64,000 bases of DNA from Terriglobales bacterium (GTDB lineage Bacteria > Acidobacteriota > Terriglobia > Terriglobales > Acidobacteriaceae). The notes below the pieces were generated by a model. That model saw only the letters and a list, made by a program, of their open reading frames with translations. It did not search any database and was not told the DNA's origin. Where the stretch lies: NCBI GenBank assembly GCA_035561515.1, contig DATMXP010000018.1, positions 1 to 64,000 on the forward strand. Direction: 5' to 3'. Numbering within the stretch: the first letter of the stretch is position 1; each line of letters opens with the position of its first letter. The translations under genes and the position numbers were made by a program. Positions 35,428-44,686 of the stretch are shown here, one piece after another.

Positions 35428-37244
35428 AACGGCTGCTCGCGGCTGTAGTCATTCTGTTTGTTTCAGTCGCATCGGATGCGCAGGCACCCTGTCCGGCGCA
35501 CCTCAACAACGGACAGGTCGGATCGTCCCTTTGGAAGTACGACATCACGCTCGCCGATGCTCCGCATCAATTACTTCGCATTCGCATGTCGATCGCCCCA
35601 ACGTCTCCCTCGCTGCGCGTGCAACTACCCGTTTGGAACGCTACTTATCAGGTGCGCGATTTTGCTGAGCATGTGAATTGGCTACGTGCTACGACTGCGG
35701 AAGGTCAGCCAGTTTCCGTACACAAACTCGACAAGACCACATGGTCTGTCCCGAACGCAGTATCGATTGAGTACGAAATCCTTGCGTCCGAGCCGGGGCC
35801 CTTCGGTACCGAATTCACATCCGCGCACGCGTTCCTCAACCTGGCGCAGGTGCTGATTTATCCAGTGGCTGCTACCAATCAGCTCGTTCAGGTCTATTTC
35901 GCGAATGTCCCCAACGACTGGAAGGTCGCAACCGCGCTCAACACTCAATCAGATTCCGGCTACTGCGCAGAAAATTACGATCGGCTCGTCGATTCACCAG
36001 TTGAAATCAGCCAGCACAAACAAATCGAGTTCCGTTCCGCGGATGGTAGTTTCAGCGTCGTCATTCACGCCGAACACGGCGACTACGACTTGAATCTCGT
36101 GAGAGACACGCTGATCAAAGTCACAGCAGCGGAAATCGACTGGATGGACGATCGCCCATTCGATCGATTCACGTTCATTTACCATTTTCCTCGGTTTCCC
36201 GGTCGTGGCGGAATGGAGCACGCGTATTCCACTGCCATCGAGATCAGTGCCGGGCGGCTTCAACAAGAGCCCTCATCTTTATTTGGAGTGAGTGCCCACG
36301 AGTTCTTTCATCTCTGGAATGTCAAGCGGATCCGCTCGCAAGCCTTGGAACCGATCGACTACACCCGCGAAAACTACAGTCGGTCGCTTTGGTTCCTTGA
36401 GGGCGTGACCAGCACCGTGGGCGAATACATGCTCGTCCGCGCCGGACTCATCGATTCGCGTACATTTCTGGAACGCCTCGCTTCTGAGATTCGGCAGCTG
36501 GAAATCCGCCCGGCAAAGAAGACGCAGTCGGTCGAAGAATCGAGCCTGGACGCTTGGCTTGAAAAATATCCCTACTACCGTACTGCGGAACGAAGTGTCT
36601 CCTATTACGACAAAGGGCAGATTGTAGGTGTTCTGCTCGACCTGGAAATGCGACGAGTCACCAACGGGCGCAAGTCTCTCCGGGACCTCTTTCACTACCT
36701 GAACCTGCAATACCCTAAGCAAGGGAAGTACTTTGACGACACCGATGGGATTCGCTCTGCAGTAGAGGCCGTAACGGGCGTTGACTTCAGCGGATTCTTC
36801 CGCCGCTACGTCTCGGGAACTGACGACATCTCCTACAACACTTTCTTCCGCACCGTGGGGCTGACGCTGCAGCAGTCAGCCGTGAAGGTCGCTGATCCTG
36901 GTTTTACGGCTTCGACCAATTTCGGACCGAACCCCGTAATTACTTCAGTAGCACCTGGTAGTGAAGCCGCGCGTGCCTCTCTTCAAGCAGGCGATGTGAT
37001 TCTCGCCGTTAACGGAGCCGATCCTGAAGCGCGTATCGAAGACCAGATTGCCGCGATGAAGCCCGACAGCACGCTTCGACTGAAGGTTTCGGCAAAGGAC
37101 AAAGTCCGGGAAGTTACATTCAAACTCGGCACCAAACAGGACGTGTACTTCTCCTTCGAGGACGTTCCGAACATCACTGACGCTCAGCGTGCCGCCCGGG
37201 CCGCATGGATGCGCGGAGACAGCCTTCCTGCGGAGGAACGATAG
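35424..37244 (+). CDS. M61-family (glycyl aminopeptidase-like) peptidase with PDZ domain
   Basis: A 606-residue exported metallopeptidase. Its signal peptide covers about 1-18 ('LLAAVVILFVSVASDAQA'). The N-terminal beta domain is followed by the thermolysin-like catalytic domain with 'HEFFHLWNVKRIR' (HExxH-x3-K) and 'LWFLEGVTSTVGEY' providing the third ligand Glu. A C-terminal PDZ domain follows ('VAPGSEAARASLQAGDVILAVNG'). The TTG start overlaps the mpl TGA. A role in degrading periplasmic peptides is plausible given the murein-recycling neighbours, but unproven. Confidence 0.9.
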   Translation: MKRLLAAVVILFVSVASDAQAPCPAHLNNGQVGSSLWKYDITLADAPHQLLRIRMSIAPTSPSLRVQLPVWNATYQVRDFAEHVNWLRATTAEGQPVSVHKLDKTTWSVPNAVSIEYEILASEPGPFGTEFTSAHAFLNLAQVLIYPVAATNQLVQVYFANVPNDWKVATALNTQSDSGYCAENYDRLVDSPVEISQHKQIEFRSADGSFSVVIHAEHGDYDLNLVRDTLIKVTAAEIDWMDDRPFDRFTFIYHFPRFPGRGGMEHAYSTAIEISAGRLQQEPSSLFGVSAHEFFHLWNVKRIRSQALEPIDYTRENYSRSLWFLEGVTSTVGEYMLVRAGLIDSRTFLERLASEIRQLEIRPAKKTQSVEESSLDAWLEKYPYYRTAERSVSYYDKGQIVGVLLDLEMRRVTNGRKSLRDLFHYLNLQYPKQGKYFDDTDGIRSAVEAVTGVDFSGFFRRYVSGTDDISYNTFFRTVGLTLQQSAVKVADPGFTASTNFGPNPVITSVAPGSEAARASLQAGDVILAVNGADPEARIEDQIAAMKPDSTLRLKVSAKDKVREVTFKLGTKQDVYFSFEDVPNITDAQRAARAAWMRGDSLPAEER

Positions 37245-37249
37245 CGATC

Positions 37250-37954
37250 ATGCGCAGTCTCCTCACGCTTATCTGGTACACGATCATGGTTCCCCTTGAT
37301 GCGCTGTGGGCGTTTCCATGGACCTTCATCAGTGGTCGAATCGATGCACTCTATCGGTCCGCCATGTGGATCGCGCTCGTCGGCATTCGCCTCGCCGGAA
37401 TTCGGTGGAAGACCGTTGGTTACGATCAGTTGGACCTTTCGCGCAACTACATCTTCATGTCCAACCACGTGTCGAACCTCGACCCGCCGCTGCTGATTCC
37501 GCTACTGCCTCATCGAGTTACCGTTCTGGTGAAGAAGGAGTTGTTCAAAATTCCGATCTTCGGAAAGGCCATGCGTATGGGAGACTTCGTTCCCATCGAT
37601 CGCCGCAATCGCGACGCCGCTGTTGCCAGTGTCAGGGAAGCAGAGACGACCGTTCGCCGTGGACTGCACATGGTGGTTTTCCCCGAAGGCACGCGGTCAC
37701 GAGACGGGCGCTTGCTGCCTTTTAAGAAAGGGCCTTTCTATCTCGCGCTCGAAACCGGTGTTCCGATTGTGCCCATCACGCTTGTGGGATCCGAGACTCT
37801 GTTGCCAAAGGGCAAGATTCTGGCGAAACCCGGAGTTGTCACCGTTGTTTTCCATCAGCCAGTCGATCCGCAACACTATCCCGATCGTGACGAGCTGATG
37901 CAAAAGGTTCGTGACGACATCGCCAGTGCTCTTCCGCCTGACCGTCGTGGATAG
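37250..37954 (+). CDS. plsC: 1-acyl-sn-glycerol-3-phosphate acyltransferase
   Basis: A 234-residue membrane acyltransferase of phospholipid synthesis. Motif I 'SNHVSNLDPPLL' gives the H-x4-D catalytic pair, 'VPIDRRNRDAA' is motif II, 'VFPEGTRSRDG' is motif III and 'GVPIVPITLVGSE' is motif IV. One N-terminal hydrophobic helix anchors it. The ATG lies six bases after the M61 stop. Confidence 0.92.
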   Translation: MRSLLTLIWYTIMVPLDALWAFPWTFISGRIDALYRSAMWIALVGIRLAGIRWKTVGYDQLDLSRNYIFMSNHVSNLDPPLLIPLLPHRVTVLVKKELFKIPIFGKAMRMGDFVPIDRRNRDAAVASVREAETTVRRGLHMVVFPEGTRSRDGRLLPFKKGPFYLALETGVPIVPITLVGSETLLPKGKILAKPGVVTVVFHQPVDPQHYPDRDELMQKVRDDIASALPPDRRG

Positions 37955-37959
37955 CTTTC

Positions 37960-37988
37960 GGTCACATCACTGAGTGACAGATGTGACC
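37960..37988. repeat. Nested palindrome upstream of the spermidine-synthase-like gene
   Basis: GGTCACATC (37960-37968) and GATGTGACC (37980-37988) are a perfect 9-bp inverted repeat with an 11-nt centre. Overlapping it is a second palindrome, TCACTGAGTGA (37967-37977). It lies in the 102-bp gap after plsC. It could be an operator (each arm contains a CRP-like TGTGAC half-site, pointing outward) or a hairpin; there is no U-run, so a terminator is less likely. Confidence 0.5.
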
Positions 37989-38056
37989 CGCCTCACAGCA
38001 TGCCTTTTAGCCGCTCTGGGATACTCCGAAAGTCCGGCCCGACTAGAGAGGAAGAC

Positions 38057-40366
38057 GTGAGTTCCAGCACGGCAACAAAACCAGCGGTGGCAGCGCCGAT
38101 CCGCATACCCCGCACCACAACCTTGCTGTTCGCGTTTACGTCGTTCCTCAGCGCGTTCCTGCTGTTTCAGGTTCAGTTAATCGTAAGCAAGCACATCCTT
38201 CCTTGGTTCGGAGGCTCGGCTGCCGTCTGGACCACGAGCATGCTGGTGTTCCAGGTACTGCTGTTGGGAGGGTACTTCTACTCGCACACGGTGTCCGCGC
38301 GGCTCTCCGCTGAGGTGCAAACCAAAGTCCACGTCGGACTCCTGGGACTTTCGTTTCTAGCAGTGGCTGTGCTCTCATTCGTTTGGCCGTCGGCGATCAC
38401 ACCCGGAAACACCTGGCGACCCATGCCGAGCGATAGCCCAGCCGCCAGCGTTGCGCTCATCATCCTTCTCGCGGCCGGACTCCCATACTTCGTACTCTCT
38501 ACCACCGGACCGCTTCTGCAATCGTGGTTCGGGCGCCTCGTCGGCGACGCAAGAACCTATCGCCTGTACTCCGTATCCAACATGGGTTCGCTCCTTGGAC
38601 TGCTGAGCTTCCCATTTTTGTTTGAGCCGATGTTACGGTTGAAACTCCAAGGGCAGATTTGGGCGGTGTTGTTCTGCAGCTTTACGGTCGCCTGCGCGTA
38701 CTGTGCATTGAAGGCACGTTCGGCAGAATCAGCCCAATGGAAGATCGCAACTGATACGAATTCGTTCGCGGCCAGTTCCCCATGGCTTCCCGTGCTCTGG
38801 TTCCTTCTAGCCGCATGCGCCTCGGCACTCCTGCTGGCGACCACGAATCTCATTTGCGAGGAGATCATCACCGTCCCGCTTTTGTGGGTCTTCCCACTGG
38901 CGATCTACCTGCTTTCCTTCATTCTCTGTTTCGATCACCCTCGCTGGTACAAGCGCGCCATATTTCAGCCGCTCTTCGTCATCTCGTTGTTCCTAACTTG
39001 TGCGGCGTTGATTTACGAGCAGGTTTCCGCACGGCTGATTACCGTGCCCGTGCTACTTTTTTCGGCGTGCATGGTCTGCCACGGCGAGCTTGTAAGACTC
39101 AAGCCGAATGTGCAGAAACTGACTTCGTTCTACTTGGCGGTATCAGCCGGGGGAGCAGCAGGGGGAGTTTTTGTCGGGATCATTGCGCCGCATATCTTCA
39201 ATTCGTTCGCGGAATTCCAGTTGGTACTGGCCCTTACGGTCATCCTCGTCCTGCTGACCCTTTACCGCGATGAGAGCTCCTGGATTTTCCGCACCGAACC
39301 GTGGATTCCAGTCCTCGTCATCGTCGGAACCGTTCTCGTCGCGCTCGCTTCGACTAAATGGATTCCCGGCATCGTTCCGGGCCTTGAAACAATCCGTTTC
39401 TATCCGTTGACTCTCTTGCTCGGCATCATCACCGTCATGGGTGCGGTGGTTTTACGCGGCTCGTTCACGGCCCGTCGCGGTTTTCGCTTTGTCCAGATCC
39501 CGATGATTGTGATTGCCATAGCCGCGATGGCCACGCTTTATTTGAGTGCGCAACCAAAGCCCGGACTCTTCTCCAGCACGCGCAACTTCTACGGCGTGGT
39601 GCGCGTATTGAAAACCCCCGGTATAACCCAGATTGTGCATGGACAAACCATCCATGGCGCGCAACTTGATCCACCTCTTGACCGGACTCCTATCGCGTAC
39701 TATGGGGCGAGCAGTGGAGTTTCCATCGTTCTTAGGAATCATCCAAGTCGCGGTATCGGACAGGGTAATTTGCGTATCGGCGTTGTTGGCCTTGGTGCAG
39801 GAGCACTCGCTGGGTATGCTCATTTTGGCGACACAATCCGTTATTACGAGATCAATCCCGATGTAGTGAAGCTCTCCACGGGAGATCGCCCGGTCTTCAC
39901 CTTCATCCGCAATTCACAGGCTTCCATCACCACCGTCTTGGGCGACGCACGCCTTTCTATGGAGCTCGAGGCGGCCTCCGGTCGGCAGCAGCAATTCGAC
40001 ATGCTGGTGTTGGACGCCTTCGCCGGCGACGCCATTCCCGTGCACCTTCTAACCAAGGAAGCGTTCGACACCTACTGGAAGCACTTGAATCCCGAGACTG
40101 GTGTGATCGCAGTCCACATCACCAGCCGTCACGTGAACCTTGTCCCTGTGGTGAAGGGGGCGGCGGAGTATTTCCATGCTCCCTCATTGCTGACGTTCAA
40201 CAGGGGAAATGGCTACGTGTTCGATAGCCTATGGTTCCTGATGTCGCGCAACCCGGACTTGCTTACAATCCCCGAACTCAACAACGTGAAAGTCGAGTAC
40301 GTGCACAACGTAGGCCCACGCCTCTGGACCGACGATTACAGCGATATCTTCCGCCTGCTGTATTAG
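38057..40366 (+). CDS. Polytopic membrane protein with spermidine synthase-like C-terminal domain
   Basis: A protein of about 769 residues. The first roughly 500 residues form a dozen membrane helices ('LLFAFTSFLSAFLLFQVQLIVSKHI'). The C-terminal 250 residues look like a class I methyltransferase fold of the spermidine-synthase type: 'IGVVGLGAGALAGYA', the acidic 'YYEINPDVV' and 'MLVLDAFAGDAIPVHLLT'. Similar membrane-fused spermidine synthase-like proteins are common in bacteria with no proven reaction. The GTG start follows GAGAGGAAGAC; the frame is open to ATG 38000. Confidence 0.8.
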   Translation: MSSSTATKPAVAAPIRIPRTTTLLFAFTSFLSAFLLFQVQLIVSKHILPWFGGSAAVWTTSMLVFQVLLLGGYFYSHTVSARLSAEVQTKVHVGLLGLSFLAVAVLSFVWPSAITPGNTWRPMPSDSPAASVALIILLAAGLPYFVLSTTGPLLQSWFGRLVGDARTYRLYSVSNMGSLLGLLSFPFLFEPMLRLKLQGQIWAVLFCSFTVACAYCALKARSAESAQWKIATDTNSFAASSPWLPVLWFLLAACASALLLATTNLICEEIITVPLLWVFPLAIYLLSFILCFDHPRWYKRAIFQPLFVISLFLTCAALIYEQVSARLITVPVLLFSACMVCHGELVRLKPNVQKLTSFYLAVSAGGAAGGVFVGIIAPHIFNSFAEFQLVLALTVILVLLTLYRDESSWIFRTEPWIPVLVIVGTVLVALASTKWIPGIVPGLETIRFYPLTLLLGIITVMGAVVLRGSFTARRGFRFVQIPMIVIAIAAMATLYLSAQPKPGLFSSTRNFYGVVRVLKTPGITQIVHGQTIHGAQLDPPLDRTPIAYYGASSGVSIVLRNHPSRGIGQGNLRIGVVGLGAGALAGYAHFGDTIRYYEINPDVVKLSTGDRPVFTFIRNSQASITTVLGDARLSMELEAASGRQQQFDMLVLDAFAGDAIPVHLLTKEAFDTYWKHLNPETGVIAVHITSRHVNLVPVVKGAAEYFHAPSLLTFNRGNGYVFDSLWFLMSRNPDLLTIPELNNVKVEYVHNVGPRLWTDDYSDIFRLLY

Positions 40367-40384
40367 CAGGTATCGAAGGGAGCC

Positions 40385-41164
40385 CTAGAACCCCTTCTTC
40401 TCGATCATCCTCGCTGTCAGCACCACGCCGTCGCGCCCATCCTGCAGCTTGATAGGAAAGACCAGCACATTCCATGTCCACCGTGCGCTTTTGGTTGGCA
40501 GGTGAGGCAGTCCGCGGAATCCGCGGTCGATGTACGTTTCGCGCGTATCCGCTACCGTCTTGATGACCTCGCGCCAGTTCTCGCCCAGTTCGGGGAACTG
40601 CTCGAAGATGTTCTTTCCAACAAACCAGCCCCGCTTCTTGTCGAAGAATGCAGCGAAGTAGTCGTTCACGTATTGCAGGACTCCGTCGCGATCCATAATC
40701 TCCATCACGACATCCTCGCCCATGCACACGCTGATCCGCGAGTAGTAGAAGTCTCTCGCATCCACCACGACCGGCTTGCCTCGCTTCTTGTTCTCGAAAG
40801 AACGCAGAGCGCCAAGCAGATCGTCCACCGAACTGTATCCCTTCAGCAGATGCATGTCAGCGATCCCGCCGAAGCGCCGCTCCAGTGTGGCCGACATGAT
40901 GATGATCGGCACCTCCGGGCGTTTTCTGCGCAAGGAATCCGCGACTTCCGTTCCGAACTTTCCTGCGCCAAGGTGGTAATCGAGTACCGCGATATCGATG
41001 TCGTGCAGCTTCGTCTCTGCTTCCTCGATCGTCGACGATGTTGTTACGTCGTACCCATTACGGCGCAGGATCGTCGCACTGAGAACCAGGTGGTCTTCCA
41101 GGTCATCCAGCAGGAGCACCCGTATCGGCTTACCGTCAACAATGGATGTGATCTTCTCTGACAT
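40385..41164 (-). CDS. Response regulator with C-terminal PAS domain
   Basis: A 259-residue protein with a receiver domain at about 14-130 (acidic 'LLLDDLED', phospho-acceptor Asp in 'AVLDYHLG', Thr/Ser position in 'IIMSAT', distal Lys in 'LLKGYSS') and a PAS domain at about 145-255 ('VVMEIMDRDGVLQYVNDYFAAFF', 'GKNIFEQFPELG'). It has no DNA-binding or catalytic output, so it probably works by protein contact or as a relay. No partner kinase is adjacent. lpxD ends six bases upstream, so the two may be co-transcribed. Confidence 0.85.
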   Translation of the reverse strand: MSEKITSIVDGKPIRVLLLDDLEDHLVLSATILRRNGYDVTTSSTIEEAETKLHDIDIAVLDYHLGAGKFGTEVADSLRRKRPEVPIIIMSATLERRFGGIADMHLLKGYSSVDDLLGALRSFENKKRGKPVVVDARDFYYSRISVCMGEDVVMEIMDRDGVLQYVNDYFAAFFDKKRGWFVGKNIFEQFPELGENWREVIKTVADTRETYIDRGFRGLPHLPTKSARWTWNVLVFPIKLQDGRDGVVLTARMIEKKGF

Positions 41165-41170
41165 GAATCA

Positions 41171-42193
41171 CTACCGGCTCTTTTCTTCGATGCTCCCAAC
41201 CCGCCGTTCGAGTTCCCGAATCGTCTTGTTTAATTCCGGAAGCTTGTTGAAAACTGCCACGCTTTTTGCCCACTGGCGGGATTCAATCGACGGATACCCA
41301 CTCATAATCTTACCGGCTTCGATATCCGACGGCACTCCAGATTGCGCCGTCACAACCACGTTATCTCCAATCGTACAGTGCCCCGCGACGCCCACCTGTC
41401 CCGCGAGTATCACGTTGTTCTTCACTACCGTCGATCCCGCCAGTCCTACCTGCGCGCAAAGCATCGTGTGCTGGCCCACTTCGCATCCATGACCGACCTG
41501 CACCAGGTTGTCAATCTTCGTGTCGCGCCCAATGCGTGTCTCGCCAATGCTGGCCCGATCGACGCAGGCATTTGCCTGAACCTCCACGTCGTCTTCCAGC
41601 ACCGCCGGACCTGACTGCACGATCTTCTCCCAGTCGCCCTTCTCGTTTCGGGCGAAACCAAATCCGTCTGAGCCCACCACCGCACCATTTTGCAGCACCA
41701 CGTTGTCGCCCAGGCGGCAGTATTCGCGGACCATTGAATGCGCATGCGCAAAGAAGTTCTTTCCTATCTTCACTCCCGGATAGATCACCACGTGGGGTAG
41801 GAGTACCGCGTTGTCGCCGATCTCGACGTCATCTCCAACCACTACATAAGGGCCAATGTGCACATTTTTTCCGAGCTTCGCCGATTCGCTGATCACCGCC
41901 GTCCGATGCACTCCCGGAGCATGCGCCGGAGGTCGGTAGAAGAGCGTGATCGCCCGTGCGAACGCCAGGTACGGATCCTTGATGCGCAGCGTCGCAGCGG
42001 CAATCTCCGGAAAATCGGTCGTTACAATTACCGCCGAAGCCTTCGTCGTCTTCGCCGCCGACGCATACTTAACGTTTGCGACAAATGTCAGGTGTCCCGC
42101 TTCCGCTTCTTCGATACCCGCGACTCCCGCGATTTCGCAGTCCACACCGCGTAGTTCAGCGCCAAGTTTTTGTGCAATCTCAGAGAGTTTCAC
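41171..42193 (-). CDS. lpxD: UDP-3-O-acylglucosamine N-acyltransferase
   Basis: Third committed step of lipid A synthesis. The 340-residue protein has an N-terminal uridine-binding domain ('MKLSEIAQKLGAELRG') and a long left-handed beta helix of hexapeptide repeats ('KLGKNVHIGPYVVVGDDVEIGDNAVLLPH' in parts), including 'VQVGHGCEVGQHTML' with the catalytic-type His. A short coiled C-terminal helix follows ('LPELNKTIRELERRVGSIEE'). It indicates a lipopolysaccharide outer membrane. No other lpx genes are adjacent. Confidence 0.93.
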   Translation of the reverse strand: MKLSEIAQKLGAELRGVDCEIAGVAGIEEAEAGHLTFVANVKYASAAKTTKASAVIVTTDFPEIAAATLRIKDPYLAFARAITLFYRPPAHAPGVHRTAVISESAKLGKNVHIGPYVVVGDDVEIGDNAVLLPHVVIYPGVKIGKNFFAHAHSMVREYCRLGDNVVLQNGAVVGSDGFGFARNEKGDWEKIVQSGPAVLEDDVEVQANACVDRASIGETRIGRDTKIDNLVQVGHGCEVGQHTMLCAQVGLAGSTVVKNNVILAGQVGVAGHCTIGDNVVVTAQSGVPSDIEAGKIMSGYPSIESRQWAKSVAVFNKLPELNKTIRELERRVGSIEEKSR

Positions 42194-42220
42194 AGCGGAG
42201 ATTGTAATTGAGCGGACGCC

Positions 42221-42706
42221 CTATTCCGTGAACATTGGGACCTGCCGCGTATCCACCGGTTTCTCCGCCGCTTTCCGGCGACGCGATGCCGGTCCACCGA
42301 TCACCGCCAGCACAGTGAAGGCCGTCAGGGCAGTTCGCGGTACGAAGATTCGCTGCGTATTCGAACGCGTATCGGGAGGGTTGATCATGTACCCGTCGGG
42401 CATCACTTGGGTCAGGTCGTTCGGCATCATGCCTTCCATCACGTCGTTGTCCTTGAACCGCAATCGCACCCACAATCCCTCCGTTCGCGGACGGGTCGTA
42501 AAGGTCTTCCGGTTAAGCTCTTCCGCGTCCCCGAAATCGCGCACGAAATAGACGCATTTCACGTCTTTGAGCTCCAGCGCCATCAGGGTGCCCGCCGTGT
42601 TCAATATCTCGAGCTTGCCGTCGTTCAAGAACTGGCTGGAAACAAAGCCGTTCACCGAGTCCCGGTCGAGTTTTCGGACTGTGACCTTCTTGTGGGTTGA
42701 TGACAT
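42221..42706 (-). CDS. Conserved acidobacterial protein of unknown function (DUF6982-like)
   Basis: A 161-residue soluble protein starting 'MSSTHKKVTVRKLDRDSV'. The N-terminal part has two similar beta-rich halves, 'LEILNTAGTLMALELKDVKCVYFVRDF' (in parts) and 'LWVRLRFKDNDVMEGMMPNDL', reminiscent of small Sm- or PilZ-like barrels. I recognise the pattern as a widespread acidobacterial family, possibly DUF6982, but cannot confirm the number. The C-terminus is basic. The chosen ATG fits this N-terminus; the frame is open another 22 codons. Function is unknown. Confidence 0.7.
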   Translation of the reverse strand: MSSTHKKVTVRKLDRDSVNGFVSSQFLNDGKLEILNTAGTLMALELKDVKCVYFVRDFGDAEELNRKTFTTRPRTEGLWVRLRFKDNDVMEGMMPNDLTQVMPDGYMINPPDTRSNTQRIFVPRTALTAFTVLAVIGGPASRRRKAAEKPVDTRQVPMFTE

Positions 42707-42979
42707 GATTCCACTTGCGATTTTCCCACTTTTTACCGCAGCGCACAGGAAAGAGTGCGGAGAGGTAGCCAAAATGTGAACGATGTGGTATTTTTTGCTG
42801 TTTGCTGCCGGATTGCGGTACCTGTAAGTCTATTCTTTCGTGATGCTTAGGAAGATTTCCACAGGCCCACCGGGGACCCCGGGCAGCACTCCGCGGTACT
42901 GCCAGCGGTGGCGCTAAGCTGCATCGTTTCAGCAACTTACGCCGACTATTCACCCGCTGGATCAGGTGTCAGGAGGGAA

Positions 42980-44614
42980 GTGGCCGACTACATATACACC
43001 TTGGAAACCCGGCTGTCGCCGGACCAGATGAAAGCCGTAAACCTGGTTCAGGATGTCGCCCGGGCTCATGAGATGAACATTTACGTCACGGGCGGTACCG
43101 TCCGTGACCTGCTCACCGGGTTTCCCATCCGAGACCTCGACTTCACCGTTGAGGGGAATCCTCACAAGTTACAGAAAGACCTCGAGAAACACGGCGTCCG
43201 TATGGAGCACTGGGACGAGGATTACCGTCTCCTGCGCGTTCTTTTCCCCGGAAATGTCCGGGGCGAGATCGATATGGCCCACACCGAGCGCTTCGACAAG
43301 ACCGGCAAGCCTCCGGTGGTTACGCCTGCTGGAATCAGCGAGGACCTCCGACGTCGCGACTTTACCGTCAATGCCATGGCGTTGTCCTTGAATCCCGGCT
43401 CACGGGGGCTGTTCCTCGATCCAACCAATGGTGCTGCCGATGTGGAGGGCAAACTCATCCGGGTCCTTCACAATTATGCTTTCTTGGAAGACCCGTCTCG
43501 GCTCATTCGCGCCACACGCTTTGCGGCGCGTTGGCACGAGTGGCAACTCGAAGAGCGCACCAGGGCCCGTTACGATTCCGCGAAAGAAAACAACTACATC
43601 GAGTACTTGCAGGATCGCACCCGGGGCATGGAGATCGCTCAGATCGCTCTCTCCGACGATCCGCTCAACGTCATGAAAGCCCTCGAAAGAGAGGGCTGGC
43701 TCGAAGTCCTGAATCCTCATTGGACTTCCGCCAAAGTTGACCAGAACGGATTGCAACAGCTCCTACGGGTCAAACAGCAACTCTGGGAAATTGGAGTCGA
43801 AGTCGATGCAGCTCCGGCCGTGATGTATTTCCTCACCAGTAAACTGGCCGACAAGGACATTCACGACATCCAGAAGCGCTTCCCGATCCGCAGTCTCGTC
43901 GAGAACTGGAAGAGCCTCGAAGACGATGCCAAGGAACTCGCAAAACGCCTGAGCGGGAAGGAAGCTGCAACTGCGTCGATGACCTGGAAACTGCTCGCTT
44001 CGGCGAAGCCGGAAGATCTCCTTTTTCTGGCTGCCACCGTCAAGCAGCAAAACGTCTCCGAAAAGATCAAGAACTACTTCGGAAAGTGGCGTCAGTTCCA
44101 GCAGAAGTTCCCGCTTCCCGAAATGGTGGAGCTCCAGATCACTCCGTCCATGCCGAGTTACCGCAAGATTGTGGACGATGCTTTTCTCATGATGCTCGAC
44201 GGGAAGCTGCGTACGCACTCGGAAATCATGAAGCACTTCAAGCCGCTTGCTCCTCCGCCCCCGCCTCCGCCCCCGGCTCCGAAACGGGGACGTGCAGCGA
44301 AAGCGGAAGCCGCAGCTGCTGGTGCGGGTGCGCATGCTGGCAAAAAAGGAGCTGCTGCGGAGTCAGTTACCACCGCAGCCGCGCCGAAGGCCGAGGCTGC
44401 TCCCGAGAAGGGTAAGAAGAGCAAATCCGCCGAGAAAAAGGAAGTCAAGGCAGAAGCCAAGCCTGCGAAGGAAACGGCCAAGGCGACCGCAAAAGCACCT
44501 GCGAAGCCCGCGCCGAAGAAAGCGGCCAAACCCGCACCCAAGCCCAAAGCAGCGAAGAAGCCTGCTCCGAAGCCGGCCAAGAAAGCTTCTACTAAAAAGA
44601 AGGCAAAACGCTAG
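42980..44614 (+). CDS. Class II poly(A) polymerase/CCA-adding-type nucleotidyltransferase with H1-like basic tail
   Basis: A protein of about 544 residues. The N-terminal nucleotidyltransferase head has 'YVTGGTVRDLLTG' and 'IRDLDFTVEGNP' (DxD metal site), 'RRRDFTVNAMAL' and 'FLEDPSRLIRATRFAARW', the tRNA-nucleotidyltransferase/PAP signature. A helical body follows to about residue 415, then a poly-Pro stretch and a roughly 110-residue tail made nearly only of Lys, Ala, Pro and Glu, like histone H1 C-termini. The GTG start has AGGAGG just upstream; GTG 42908 is less likely. Whether it adds CCA or poly(A) cannot be decided here. It ends at a strong terminator. Confidence 0.85.
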   Translation: MADYIYTLETRLSPDQMKAVNLVQDVARAHEMNIYVTGGTVRDLLTGFPIRDLDFTVEGNPHKLQKDLEKHGVRMEHWDEDYRLLRVLFPGNVRGEIDMAHTERFDKTGKPPVVTPAGISEDLRRRDFTVNAMALSLNPGSRGLFLDPTNGAADVEGKLIRVLHNYAFLEDPSRLIRATRFAARWHEWQLEERTRARYDSAKENNYIEYLQDRTRGMEIAQIALSDDPLNVMKALEREGWLEVLNPHWTSAKVDQNGLQQLLRVKQQLWEIGVEVDAAPAVMYFLTSKLADKDIHDIQKRFPIRSLVENWKSLEDDAKELAKRLSGKEAATASMTWKLLASAKPEDLLFLAATVKQQNVSEKIKNYFGKWRQFQQKFPLPEMVELQITPSMPSYRKIVDDAFLMMLDGKLRTHSEIMKHFKPLAPPPPPPPPAPKRGRAAKAEAAAAGAGAHAGKKGAAAESVTTAAAPKAEAAPEKGKKSKSAEKKEVKAEAKPAKETAKATAKAPAKPAPKKAAKPAPKPKAAKKPAPKPAKKASTKKKAKR

Positions 44615-44638
44615 CAGGCAAATAGGGTAGGACTTCAG

Positions 44639-44663
44639 CCGGGCCGTGAGGCCCGGTTTTATT
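44639..44663 (+). terminator. Intrinsic terminator after the nucleotidyltransferase gene
   Basis: CCGGGCC-GTGA-GGCCCGG followed by TTTTATTT, a textbook rho-independent terminator 25 bp after the stop codon. Confidence 0.85.
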
Positions 44664-44686
44664 TCGACTGCGAATCGAGGGTCCGA

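Noticed and set aside
42773-42979. Structured RNA leader before the nucleotidyltransferase gene
   Set aside because: A CCGGGG-A-CCCCGG hairpin and GC-rich palindromes exist, but no riboswitch consensus or terminator/antiterminator pair was found.
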